Source: Bacteroidota bacterium
GTDB lineage: Bacteria; Bacteroidota; Bacteroidia; Bacteroidales; F082
Length of the DNA: 36,524 nucleotides
Direction of reading: 5' to 3'
Assembly (NCBI GenBank): GCA_018336075.1
Contig: JAGXRB010000316.1
Span: 1 to 36,524 of the forward strand
Below, one piece after another: positions 8,076 through 16,310 of this stretch (within the stretch, counting starts at the first letter, position 1; each line of letters starts with the position of its first letter). The notes below the pieces were generated by a model, which worked only from the letters and a program-made list of their open reading frames with translations, had not been told where the DNA came from and searched no databases. The position numbers and the translations under genes were made by a program.

Positions 8076-8106
8076 TTGACAGTTTTTTCTACTTCTATTA
8101 ATTTTG
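8076..8106 (+). promoter_or_regulatory. Promoter of the THX ribosomal protein gene
   Basis: TTGAC at 8076-8080, then TAATTTTG at 8099-8106, with 20 bases between TTG and TA. Both the -7 form TAnnTTTG and the spacing match the Bacteroidota promoter. The start point would be about 30 bases before the ATG at 8144. Confidence 0.7.
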
Positions 8107-8143
8107 TAGGAAATTGATGAAATTTTAATAAAAAATTGTGGTT

Positions 8144-8293
8144 ATGGGAAAAGGAGATAAAAAAACCAGACGCGGCAAAATCGTCATGGGCTCTTATGGA
8201 GTCAGACGCCCGCGCAAGAACGCTACTACTAATGCTATAGCGGTTACTGAGAAAATATCTGCAAAAAAGATTGCGAAAAAGGCAGTAAAATAA
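8144..8293 (+). CDS. 30S ribosomal protein THX (bTHX), 49 residues
   Basis: A very small basic protein that starts MGKGDKKTRRGKI and continues with GSYGVRRPRKN. This is the signature of the THX/S31 family, which sits in the head of the small ribosomal subunit. The ATG at 8144 is the only reasonable start, and the frame closes with TAA at 8291. The C-terminal 20 residues are Ala/Lys-rich and variable, as is common in Bacteroidota members. It has its own good promoter (8076-8106) and is convergent with murD, whose stop is about 40 bases away. It is short enough to be missed by gene callers with a 60-codon limit. Confidence is high because the N-terminal half is so characteristic. Confidence 0.92.
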   Translation: MGKGDKKTRRGKIVMGSYGVRRPRKNATTNAIAVTEKISAKKIAKKAVK

Positions 8294-8333
8294 TTTTGTC
8301 GAAACTTAAATGAATCAAGAATACACTTTTGGA

Positions 8334-9644
8334 TTATTTTTCCAAAAAGGTATTTCTAGTGAATTGAATTGCCAGTTCTTTAAAAGTGTCTCCTCTGTGC
8401 TCAAAATTCCGATATTGATCATAACTGGCTGCAGCTGGCGAAAGCAAACAAACATCGCCTGATTTTCCCCTTTCACGGATAGCATCAAAAACCTCATCAA
8501 GTTTATCAAATGCTTTAATATCAATGGAATGATGTTCTTTGTTTAGCAGCTCAATTATCCGTTTCCCTGCCTTGCCTGTGTAAAAAACATGATTTACCGG
8601 ATTGTTTAGAAGGTGATTTGCCAGTATCTCATAATTAATTCCTCTGTCAAAACCGCCAATCACCAGCCAGTCTACTTTTCCCAAACCTTCCAAAGCAGCA
8701 ATAGTAGCTTCTGGAATAGTTGCAATACTGTCATTATAAAAAGTAATTCCACTTTTATCATCAACAAATTCCAATCTGTGAGGCAAACCTTTAAAAGTCT
8801 TTAGTTTTGAAAAAATATCTGCTTCGTTTAAGCCCAATATTTTTGCGGTTAAAACAGCAGCCTGAATATTATGTCTGTTATGTGCTCCTTTTAGATTATC
8901 TGCATCATAAATCGACATTTCATAAGATGGATAGATCAAAACATTGGATTGAAGATTTCCTTCTGCCAAATAGGAAAAATCTTTATGGATAATCAGGAAA
9001 TCACTTGAGCTATGGTATTTGAAAATATTCATTTTTGCATTCTTGTACGCTTCAAAAGTGCCAAAGTGATCCAGATGTTCTTCAAAGAGATTCAGAAACA
9101 GGGCAATATGAGGTGAATGAAAGATATTTTCCAGTTGATTGGCCGAAAGTTCGAAAACGACATGTGTTTCCGGACAAATATCAGGGATGATATCAAAGCA
9201 AGGGATGCCAATATTGCCGGTCAGCAAACCTGGTTTTCCGGATTGTGACAATAAATGATAGACGAGACTTGCGGTTGTACTTTTTCCCTTGGTACCAGTA
9301 ATCCCAATAGTCTGATCATGAAATGCCATCAAAAATAAATCAGTCTGCGAGCTTAAGATTTGGTCTTGTTTCAACGAAAGATACCGCGAAGGTATACCGG
9401 GCGCTTTAAGGATGAAGTTATATCCGGCAACAGATTCAAGGTAATTGGCGCCACTGTGGATTGAAATATTTTGTTTGTTTTTCAAAATTTCAATATCCTC
9501 TAATGGCAGGTTTTGATCTGCTATTCCAATTTCTGCATTCACATTGTAATTTGACAAAAATTTTAAGCTTGAGCGGCCTTCTTTGCCATATCCAAGAATC
9601 AGAATCCTTTTTCCGGTTAGCTCATTGATGATTTTTTCAACCAT
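8334..9644 (-). CDS. murD: UDP-MurNAc-L-Ala--glutamate ligase, probable MurD2 (L-Glu) type
   Basis: Cytoplasmic Mur ligase of 436 residues. Visible: the N-terminal Rossmann strand RILILGYGKEG, P-loop GTKGKST (117-123), FELSANQLE (canonical ELSSFQLE), the Lys of YKNAK that would be carbamylated, the His-Arg pair in GLPHRLEF, and C-terminal LLSPAAAS..NFEHRG. Against ordinary MurD, two pocket positions differ. NDSKAT reads NDSIAT, and the Lys of the GGxDK motif is Arg (GGFDRG, R334). The gene directly follows and overlaps a murL epimerase gene, so I infer that this enzyme adds L-Glu (MurD2) rather than D-Glu. The start at 9644 is chosen because AGGAGGG lies six bases upstream; an ATG at 9671 is less likely. 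The Mur ligase call is certain; the L-Glu specificity is an inference. Confidence 0.93.
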   Translation of the reverse strand: MVEKIINELTGKRILILGYGKEGRSSLKFLSNYNVNAEIGIADQNLPLEDIEILKNKQNISIHSGANYLESVAGYNFILKAPGIPSRYLSLKQDQILSSQTDLFLMAFHDQTIGITGTKGKSTTASLVYHLLSQSGKPGLLTGNIGIPCFDIIPDICPETHVVFELSANQLENIFHSPHIALFLNLFEEHLDHFGTFEAYKNAKMNIFKYHSSSDFLIIHKDFSYLAEGNLQSNVLIYPSYEMSIYDADNLKGAHNRHNIQAAVLTAKILGLNEADIFSKLKTFKGLPHRLEFVDDKSGITFYNDSIATIPEATIAALEGLGKVDWLVIGGFDRGINYEILANHLLNNPVNHVFYTGKAGKRIIELLNKEHHSIDIKAFDKLDEVFDAIRERGKSGDVCLLSPAAASYDQYRNFEHRGDTFKELAIQFTRNTFLEK

Positions 9645-11019
9645 AAATTGCCCTCCTGACAATTTTTTCAAATTTCAATTCCAGAAAATGATTCGTGTCA
9701 AACTGACTTAGTAAAGTTTCGATATCATTTTTCGCTTTAACAAAATTAGGATTAGAATATTTTTCCAACAATGGTATTTGACCGTTTCCTTTCATCAAAA
9801 GAAGATTTTTTACTGCCGTTTCCACTTCTTCAACGGTGCCAACACATTCAAAAGGCTTGGCTTCGGTTTTTCCCAGAAGTTCATCAAGGGTATATTGAAG
9901 AGAGCGATTTTCGAACAGATTATTTCCAAAAATACCGATTAGTTTTTTTTCAGGAAGAAACGGCGAAAGCATGAGCCATGTAAACAGACACTTTGGACAA
10001 TTGCAGCACCATGAATCTGTTTTGCTGCCAACATTGCAGCTTTTAAAAACGGAATGATATGCTTCAAATCTACTGAAAACAGAAGCAATCTGGAGTTCAT
10101 TCAAAGGTCTGAGCAAACTGAAATAGTTCAATTGCTCACAAATATGGGTGTTGAGGTAATTTCTGAAATCTTCTTCAAATTCAATCGATTTGCTGTACTG
10201 ATGATTCACATTGGTATCCGGCACAGTTGATTCACTTGCGCTTGATTCATTTGATAATGCAATGTTTTTTATGCCTGTCAAAACAGCAGCAAATGCTGAA
10301 ATAAAAGCAAGTAAAGCAGAGAAAGGGGTATGTCCGTTCAGGAATCCCATTGCATTCAACCGGATGAGTTCATTGTCTATGTTTCGGTCGATGATGATGC
10401 ATTTTTCAGGTGGAAATCCTGCAATAGCAGCACATCCGGCACTTGCTTTCCTTGGATTAACTATAAGCGGAATAATGTCGAAATCATTCTGAAGAAGTAA
10501 CTCCAGACTTACGACAGAATCTTTACCTCCTCCTACCGGAACAATGACTTTATCAGATCCGGAAACAGAAATCTTACTAAATTCTAATGCTGAATCACAC
10601 TGGATTTCAAGGAAATTATCAAACTCAATATTAATGCCGTTAATGTAAAAAAACTCCCCTAAACCATTGAAATAAAGCTTTTTCCACCATAAAATCTGAT
10701 TCTCGGACAAATTGAAGGGTTTTATAATCACCAAAGGGGGGCAGGCTGCTTTCCAGTAGCTGATAAGTTCGACCATTCCAATTTGAAATGCCAGTGTTTC
10801 AAGCAGCATTTTATCAGGATTCTTAACAAAAAAATCTCTTTTCCAAATAACCGATTGTGGTTGAAAAGTAAATTCATTTGCTAAATTAAAGTTAAAAATC
10901 AACCGAAAGCAATCAGATTCCTCTGTAATTGTATAACTTTGGAATTCGAAAAATGCATACTGCTTTCTCAGATTATGGAATTTTTCGTTGTGTGTGTATG
11001 CTGCCAATGTATGGTACAT
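9637..11019 (-). CDS. murL: UDP-MurNAc-L-Ala-L-Glu epimerase (MurL family)
   Basis: MurL uses ATP to epimerise the terminal L-Glu of UDP-MurNAc-L-Ala-L-Glu to D-Glu, releasing AMP and pyrophosphate, as established for the Xanthomonas enzyme that works after MurD2. This 460-residue protein has the PP-loop-like GGGKDS at 163-168, an SNESSASE segment (256-263), a NHQYSKS stretch, and a Cys-rich CCNCPKC (about 348-354) that may bind metal. These parts fit an adenylate-forming PP-loop enzyme. I start at MYHTLAAYTHNEKF (11019). The ATG at 11085 would add 22 hydrophobic residues and run into the divergent yqgE gene. The murL stop lies within the murD start region (8-base overlap). The family assignment is from memory of motifs plus the murD linkage. 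A generic PP-loop ATPase is the alternative. Confidence 0.85.
   Translation of the reverse strand: MYHTLAAYTHNEKFHNLRKQYAFFEFQSYTITEESDCFRLIFNFNLANEFTFQPQSVIWKRDFFVKNPDKMLLETLAFQIGMVELISYWKAACPPLVIIKPFNLSENQILWWKKLYFNGLGEFFYINGINIEFDNFLEIQCDSALEFSKISVSGSDKVIVPVGGGKDSVVSLELLLQNDFDIIPLIVNPRKASAGCAAIAGFPPEKCIIIDRNIDNELIRLNAMGFLNGHTPFSALLAFISAFAAVLTGIKNIALSNESSASESTVPDTNVNHQYSKSIEFEEDFRNYLNTHICEQLNYFSLLRPLNELQIASVFSRFEAYHSVFKSCNVGSKTDSWCCNCPKCLFTWLMLSPFLPEKKLIGIFGNNLFENRSLQYTLDELLGKTEAKPFECVGTVEEVETAVKNLLLMKGNGQIPLLEKYSNPNFVKAKNDIETLLSQFDTNHFLELKFEKIVRRAIYG
9651..9657 (-). promoter_or_regulatory. Strong Shine-Dalgarno site for murD inside murL
   Basis: The minus strand reads AGGAGGG, six bases before the murD ATG. 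It is formed by the codons for Arg-Arg-Ala near the murL C-terminus. Strong sites are uncommon in this phylum and in this window, so this points to translational coupling and decides the murD start. Confidence 0.75.
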
Positions 11020-11090
11020 TTTTTGATTGAGCTGTAAAATTAGAGAATAGATTGATAAAAACGTCAATCTTCTCAAAAATTGCAAGAGAC

Positions 11091-11672
11091 ATGGAAAAAC
11101 TTATTCAAATAAAGAGCAACGATCTGAAGCCTGCAAAAGGCAGAGCTTTGATTGCAGAACCTTTCATGGGCGATTTTTATTTTGGCAGATCTGTTGTGCT
11201 GCTGGTAGAGCATAATTTGGACGGCACATTTGGCCTCGTAATGAACAAGCCTTCGGGTTCGCATTTTAATGATATTGTTCTTGATTTTCCTCCATTTGAT
11301 GCAATGGTTTATCTCGGTGGACCTGTACAGACTGATAACTTGTTTTTTATGCACACATTGGGCAATGAAATATCTGGAAGTGAAGAGATTATTCCCGGAT
11401 TATACTGGGGAGGCGAACTTGAAGCCGTAAAAGAGTTAATGACAATCGGGTTGCTTAAAAGTGAAAATATTAGATTTTTTCTGGGCTACTCCGGTTGGGA
11501 ATCGCTGCAGCTTGAAGGTGAATTGAAGCGCAATGCATGGGTAGTTTCAGAAACCAATCTAAATTCCTTACTTAAAACAAAGTCCAACAAAATGTGGAAT
11601 CACTTTTTGCAAAGAATGGGACCAACCTACGATTTATGGCGTAGTTTTCCAGTCAATCCGGAAATGAATTGA
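11091..11672 (+). CDS. YqgE/AlgH family protein (DUF179)
   Basis: A conserved cytoplasmic protein of 193 residues, the normal length, whose biochemical role is not settled; AlgH was first named as an alginate regulator. The family marks are visible: KGRALIAEPFMGDFYFGRSVVLLVEHN at the start (positions about 14-40), GTFGLVMNKPSG, the YLGGPVQTDNLFFMH region and the late FFLGYSGWESLQLEGELKRNAW segment. I start at MEKLIQ (11091). An ATG at 11052 is possible but would place the start inside the short divergent gap shared with murL. It is a single gene, convergent with the rhomboid operon. No terminator is obvious in the 99-base gap that follows. Confidence 0.92.
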   Translation: MEKLIQIKSNDLKPAKGRALIAEPFMGDFYFGRSVVLLVEHNLDGTFGLVMNKPSGSHFNDIVLDFPPFDAMVYLGGPVQTDNLFFMHTLGNEISGSEEIIPGLYWGGELEAVKELMTIGLLKSENIRFFLGYSGWESLQLEGELKRNAWVVSETNLNSLLKTKSNKMWNHFLQRMGPTYDLWRSFPVNPEMN

Positions 11673-11771
11673 TTCTAAGTAAGTGAAAATCAATTATTAG
11701 TTTTATTTCTAGAGAAAGCGTTAAGTATCTTACTGCAACACAGCCTTTTTTGAGCTTAATATGCTGCTGCT

Positions 11772-12380
11772 TTATCCTAAAAAATGTTGAATAAATTCAT
11801 TTAGCAGGCTTGGTTTTAGAAGCAGCGTGAAAACAAATCCAAAAACAGCACCGAAAAAGTGAGCATAATGCCCAATGTTATCCTGTCCGCGTTTGCCCAT
11901 ATATGCCGAATAAATCAGGTAAAGGCCTCCAAAAATATAGGCTGGTATGGGAATTGGGATCGGAAACAAAAAGAGCGACATTTTGGGATCAATTAAAATA
12001 CTTGCGAAGACTATTGCAGCAACAGCACCAGATGCTCCAACGGCATCATAATAGGGATTGTTCTTTTGTTTGCCAAAATCGAAAAGTGTCGAAAAAATAA
12101 TACCTCCAACATACAACATTCCATAATTGAAAAGGCCCTTTGGGAAACCGAAGATGCTGTTAAAGCTGCTCTCGATATTGCGGCCAAAAGAATAAAGTAC
12201 GAACATATTTATTGCAAGGTGCGTCCAACCGGCATGCACAAAAGCATAGGTAAAAAATCGCCAGCCTTGCTTTTTGGTTTTTATGAGCCATGCATTAAAC
12301 TTCAGCTGGTGAAATAAATCAATGTTGTTGAAGGCGAGAATCGAGAAAAGCGCAGTAAAAGCGATGATGATAATTGTCAT
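11772..12380 (-). CDS. Rhomboid family intramembrane serine protease
   Basis: Six-helix intramembrane protease, 202 residues, that cuts membrane-spanning substrates. The catalytic Ser is S117 in GASGAV, and the catalytic His is H174 in HYAHFFGAVFGF. The conserved loop HAGWTHLAINMFVLY (about 49-63) is also complete, so the enzyme should be active. It lacks extra domains and is the minimal bacterial form. Its ATG overlaps the stop of the upstream membrane protein by four bases (ATGA type), so the two are translated together. The natural substrate cannot be deduced, but the coupled gene is a plausible partner. No terminator is seen past its stop. Confidence 0.93.
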   Translation of the reverse strand: MTIIIIAFTALFSILAFNNIDLFHQLKFNAWLIKTKKQGWRFFTYAFVHAGWTHLAINMFVLYSFGRNIESSFNSIFGFPKGLFNYGMLYVGGIIFSTLFDFGKQKNNPYYDAVGASGAVAAIVFASILIDPKMSLFLFPIPIPIPAYIFGGLYLIYSAYMGKRGQDNIGHYAHFFGAVFGFVFTLLLKPSLLNEFIQHFLG

Positions 12381-13213
12381 TGGGTTATTTCAGTTTGGTT
12401 CGGATGGGGTTCAAGTTCAGTAAAATCAAGTTCGGAGCCTAATACAGAGTGCGGAATCAAATAAACCGCCAGCATAATAAAAGTTGCAACTAAAGGCCAC
12501 AAACGATTTTCAGGTTTTTTTCTGAGAACAAACCAGGCAATAAGCCAGAAAATAAATGCAACTATGGTTTTATTATCTGTTAAGTCATGCCCCCAGGGCC
12601 AGCCTGTCCAGTATGCATCAAAGGCGTATTTTTGAACAATAGGACCAAGAATAAGACCTCCAAGAAGTAATAAAAATAGTGTAATTGAAGTAAACCTATA
12701 GGTTTTATTTCTTCTCAAAATAGCTTCAAAGCCTGTACGTATGCTGAAAACCATAGCGAAAAACATAAAAAATATATGTGGAATTAGCACAAAGTCTGGT
12801 ACAACACCTTTAAAACGTATTATGATAGGTTCTTCGGTCAGGGGATAAGCTTTTTCGCCATCCATCAGGGCAATCTGATACTGTACTTTTCCAGCAGGCA
12901 GCTGATTTGGCACGCCTACCTTTATTTTGCCGTCCTTCTCAGAAAGCTCCACGGCAGTCCATTCATCATGACTTTTATAGCGTTTATACCTAAAGACAGC
13001 TTTAATGCCTTCCGGGACTGCAATTTCTACAGGGGCATCAATGCCTGTATCATGACTTCTCAGAAGCTTGAATTTGACAGTCTCTCCTTTAATCTCGACC
13101 TTACCACGCACAGGGTAAGTAGGACCAGTCGTCCGTTGATAAATTGCAAGTGCCAACATCAGGACCACTGACAAAGTCCAGAGTAAAATTGATTTGATGG
13201 TATCTTTCTTCAT
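12377..13213 (-). CDS. Uncharacterised membrane protein with periplasmic beta domain
   Basis: I do not recognise a named family. The 278-residue product has one N-terminal membrane helix (about 9-26) and then about 110 residues outside the membrane that look all-beta, with RGKVEIKGETVKFKLLRS and an IAVPEGIKAVFRYKRY stretch. Four more hydrophobic helices follow (about 143-160, 172-190, 215-233, 243-260). The loop between helices three and four reads FDAYWTGWPWGHDLTDNKT, with many aromatic residues plus His and Asp, and looks like a conserved functional loop. The gene overlaps the rhomboid gene by four bases downstream. A 91-base A/T-rich gap separates it from the NagZ fusion gene upstream. Role unknown; membrane location is evident. 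Confidence 0.85.
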   Translation of the reverse strand: MKKDTIKSILLWTLSVVLMLALAIYQRTTGPTYPVRGKVEIKGETVKFKLLRSHDTGIDAPVEIAVPEGIKAVFRYKRYKSHDEWTAVELSEKDGKIKVGVPNQLPAGKVQYQIALMDGEKAYPLTEEPIIIRFKGVVPDFVLIPHIFFMFFAMVFSIRTGFEAILRRNKTYRFTSITLFLLLLGGLILGPIVQKYAFDAYWTGWPWGHDLTDNKTIVAFIFWLIAWFVLRKKPENRLWPLVATFIMLAVYLIPHSVLGSELDFTELEPHPNQTEITQ

Positions 13214-13304
13214 ATTTATCTTTTTTCAAATTTTTCTTTTATGTACTTTTCTTTAAATCTAAAAAATATTCTATCCCAAAATTTCTTATAAATTTAAATA
13301 TCAA

Positions 13305-16300
13305 TTAATTACTTAAATATTTCATTGCTGTACTTGTTTTCAATGCCTGATAAAACAAGTCATGAATCTTGGATCTGATATTCATTTTTGCAAGCAGGTT
13401 ATCCTTAGCATCGGGGAAAACACGGTTTGAGAGGAAAACCAAAACAAGTTTGTTTGCCGGATCGGCATAAGCAAAAGTGCCTGTAAAACCTGTATGTCCA
13501 AAACATTGCATTGAAGCTGAATCAGCCATCGACCGGCCTTTATCGTTTTTATTCAACGGAGGCTTATCAAAGCCGATTCCACGCCGATTTTTTTTATCTG
13601 CAAAATGTGCTGTAATAAAGTATTTCACGGTTTCAGGTTTCAGATATTGAACGCCGTTAATGCTGCCATCATTGAGAAGCATCTGCATTATTTTGGCAAC
13701 ATCCATTGCGTTGCCAAACAAGCCTGCATGCCCTGAAATGCCTCCCATTAAAGCTGCTCCCTGATCGTGAACTGTGCCTCTTAAAAGTTGCTTTCGAAAC
13801 TCTACGTCGTTTTCAGTTGGTGCAATTTGTGCTTCAGGGAAGTGAAAAAGTGGTCTGAAAGCCAGGTGTTTTAAACCAAGTGGCCCGTAAAATCGTTTTT
13901 GCAGGTAGATGTCAAACTCTTCATTTGTTACGAGTGATACAATCTCCGGAATAAAGTAAAATCCTAGATCACTATATCGGTATTCCTTTGTTTTCAGCTT
14001 GCTTTTAACAATTTCATCAAAAAGTTTATGCTTATAGGCTCTGTATATATAAAGGTCTTTGGCAACTCTCAATGGAAATTCCGGACTCATGAAATTGCTG
14101 TAGATTTTTGGGTCAAATCCGTCTTTATTTATAGTTTTTAAATAATAAGCAATCCATCCGTCAAAGCCGGATTGATGTGTTAAAATGTCGATAAGCCTGA
14201 TTTCTGCTTTATCCGTTTTTCTCATGTAAGGGAAAAAATATCCAAGATTGGCGTCTAATGAAACAAGGCTGTCTTCATAAAGCTTCATCATGGCCAATGT
14301 TGATCCCAACACCTTTGTTAAAGAAGCAAGATCATAGATGGTTGTATCGGTTACAGGGTCAGTTTTTTCGTAGGTAAGATGGCCGAATGACTTGCTGTAA
14401 ATCAGATTTCCATCATGCAAAGCCACGATTTGACAACCCGGATAAGCTTTTTTCTGTATTCCGTCGAGTGCAATAGAATCAATCTTTCTGATAAACTTTT
14501 CATTAAGCACATTTTGAAATGAAGGTTCAAAAAATTCAATTTTTACAGGCGCTGTCTCGTAATTTATGACCGAAGCTGTGATTCCATGTCCTGCAGGAAA
14601 TCCGGTTTTCAATGTAACCGGAAGCTTTCCTGAAGCCTGCTTTTTTCCTAAAACAATTTCGGAAACAGCTTTAACAGCATCTTGCCGATCCTGATAACCT
14701 ATCACAATGGCCTTGTAGTTTTCGTTGATTTTCAAAAAGTCTAATGCATATGGTGAAGCAAAAACATTCAGTATTAAAGACTTGCTTTTCGAAAGCTCGT
14801 TAAGAAAAGCAATTGCAGCATCCTCAATACCAAATTTTCTGTTGGCTAAAATATTAGTGCTTTGAATATTTATGATGATTCTGTCGAAGCTTTTTAATTG
14901 ATTTTGAAGGCTTGAGATCTGTTCTTTAGTTGCATTTTTATTGAGCTGAAATGTTGTGGTCTTAAATCCAGCTTCCGAAAGAATTCCATTCATGGAAGAG
15001 GCTTTTTCAGAACCGACAGTAAGCAATGCCCATTTTAAATTGTCTTTTTCCAGCGGGATCATGCCATCATTTTTTACGATTGTAATGGCTTCAGCAATAA
15101 GTTTGTTTGCCAGGTTTTTATATTCCTGCTTGTTGAGGTCAGCGTTCAGCTGCTCAGTAAATGAAGGCCTGTATGCATTAAGGCCTGCTCTGTATTTATA
15201 TCTCAGCACTTTCCGGCAACTTTCTTCCAGACGGCTTTCGGGAAGCTCACCTTTTTCGATGGCAGTTTTAATCATTTCAATTGCCAAAGGCACATTTTCG
15301 GGCAGGAGAAGGATATCATTTCCTGCTTTTAATGCCAGAAGCTCAATTGTTCCGGGGGGGTGAATGGAAGTAACACCCTTCATATCAAGCCCATCGGTAA
15401 CAATAAGTCCCTGGAAACCTAATTCCTTTTTTAATAAATCAGTAACAACTTTCTCTGAAAGTGTAGAAGGCGTATTTGTTTTATTATCAAGCGATGGAAT
15501 GTCAAGATGTGCTATCATAATGCCATCAACACCGTCATCAATGATTTTCTTAAAAGGAATGAGTTCTGTTGAATCGAGATGACTTCTTGAGTGAAGAATC
15601 ACCGGTAAGGTGTAATGGGAGTCATTTTGAGTGTCTCCATGACCAGGAAAATGTTTGGCAGTAGCAATGACACCTCCTGCCTTTAATCCTCGTGCATAAG
15701 CAATTCCTTTGCTCGAAACTATTTCAGGAGTATCGCCAAAACTACGCATTCCAATTACCGGATTTGCCGGATTGTTGTTCACATCCACCACCGGTGCAAA
15801 GTTGATGTGGATACCCAAGCGTTGGCACTGTTCAGCAATCTGACGTCCCATTTCAAATATGAGGTTGTCGTCTTCAATTGCACCAAGCGTCATTTGTAAA
15901 GGGTATGAGACAGTGCCGGAAAGCCGCATGGATAATCCCCATTCTGCATCGATGCTAATAAAAAGGGGTGTTTTCGAAAGTTGCTGCCAACGGTTTGTCT
16001 GAAGCAATTGCTGTTCCGGTTTACCTTTAAAGAAAGTAACCCCTCCAATATTGTACTTCTTTATGTATTCATCAATGCGTGCATCATATGTCTGATCCGG
16101 CTGATTGGCTCTGACAACCATCAGCTGCGCTATCCTTTCCGCAATGCCAAGACTATTGTAAACCGAGTCAACCCAACGATTCTCACTTTCAGATGCCGGC
16201 ATCTGGAGTTGGGAAAAACCTTGGACTGGCATAAAAATGAATGTGAAGTGAACAATCAGAACTGAAAGCAGTAATTTCGATTTGTTATACATAAAGGGTT

Positions 16301-16310
16301 TCTTTTTCAA
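13305..16310 (-). CDS. Exported GH3 beta-N-acetylglucosaminidase fused to a beta-lactamase-fold serine hydrolase
   Basis: A 1001-residue exported protein. Order of parts: a signal peptide (about 1-34), a GH3 NagZ-type barrel (40-370), a GH3 C-terminal-like domain (400-570), and a class C beta-lactamase-type domain (600-990). In the GH3 part the NagZ acid/base loop KHFPGHGDT..DSH (219-232) and the nucleophile Asp in TDGLDMKGV (D306) are intact. In the last domain S663-x-x-K666 (SLTK), YSD (779-781) and a late HTG motif match the serine hydrolase triad. NagZ and AmiE, the latter a beta-lactamase-fold amidase, act in sequence on muropeptides in Bacillus, so the fusion suggests both steps in one periplasmic protein. 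A CAAAAATA (a minus-strand -7 box) at 16315-16322 would favour the ATG at 16292 if used. Confidence 0.93.
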   Translation of the reverse strand: MKKKPFMYNKSKLLLSVLIVHFTFIFMPVQGFSQLQMPASESENRWVDSVYNSLGIAERIAQLMVVRANQPDQTYDARIDEYIKKYNIGGVTFFKGKPEQQLLQTNRWQQLSKTPLFISIDAEWGLSMRLSGTVSYPLQMTLGAIEDDNLIFEMGRQIAEQCQRLGIHINFAPVVDVNNNPANPVIGMRSFGDTPEIVSSKGIAYARGLKAGGVIATAKHFPGHGDTQNDSHYTLPVILHSRSHLDSTELIPFKKIIDDGVDGIMIAHLDIPSLDNKTNTPSTLSEKVVTDLLKKELGFQGLIVTDGLDMKGVTSIHPPGTIELLALKAGNDILLLPENVPLAIEMIKTAIEKGELPESRLEESCRKVLRYKYRAGLNAYRPSFTEQLNADLNKQEYKNLANKLIAEAITIVKNDGMIPLEKDNLKWALLTVGSEKASSMNGILSEAGFKTTTFQLNKNATKEQISSLQNQLKSFDRIIINIQSTNILANRKFGIEDAAIAFLNELSKSKSLILNVFASPYALDFLKINENYKAIVIGYQDRQDAVKAVSEIVLGKKQASGKLPVTLKTGFPAGHGITASVINYETAPVKIEFFEPSFQNVLNEKFIRKIDSIALDGIQKKAYPGCQIVALHDGNLIYSKSFGHLTYEKTDPVTDTTIYDLASLTKVLGSTLAMMKLYEDSLVSLDANLGYFFPYMRKTDKAEIRLIDILTHQSGFDGWIAYYLKTINKDGFDPKIYSNFMSPEFPLRVAKDLYIYRAYKHKLFDEIVKSKLKTKEYRYSDLGFYFIPEIVSLVTNEEFDIYLQKRFYGPLGLKHLAFRPLFHFPEAQIAPTENDVEFRKQLLRGTVHDQGAALMGGISGHAGLFGNAMDVAKIMQMLLNDGSINGVQYLKPETVKYFITAHFADKKNRRGIGFDKPPLNKNDKGRSMADSASMQCFGHTGFTGTFAYADPANKLVLVFLSNRVFPDAKDNLLAKMNIRSKIHDLFYQALKTSTAMKYLSN

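Noticed and set aside
14956-15363. Long plus-strand frame inside the NagZ fusion gene
   Set aside because: Antisense shadow of a strongly conserved GH3 coding region; composition is unlike a real protein.
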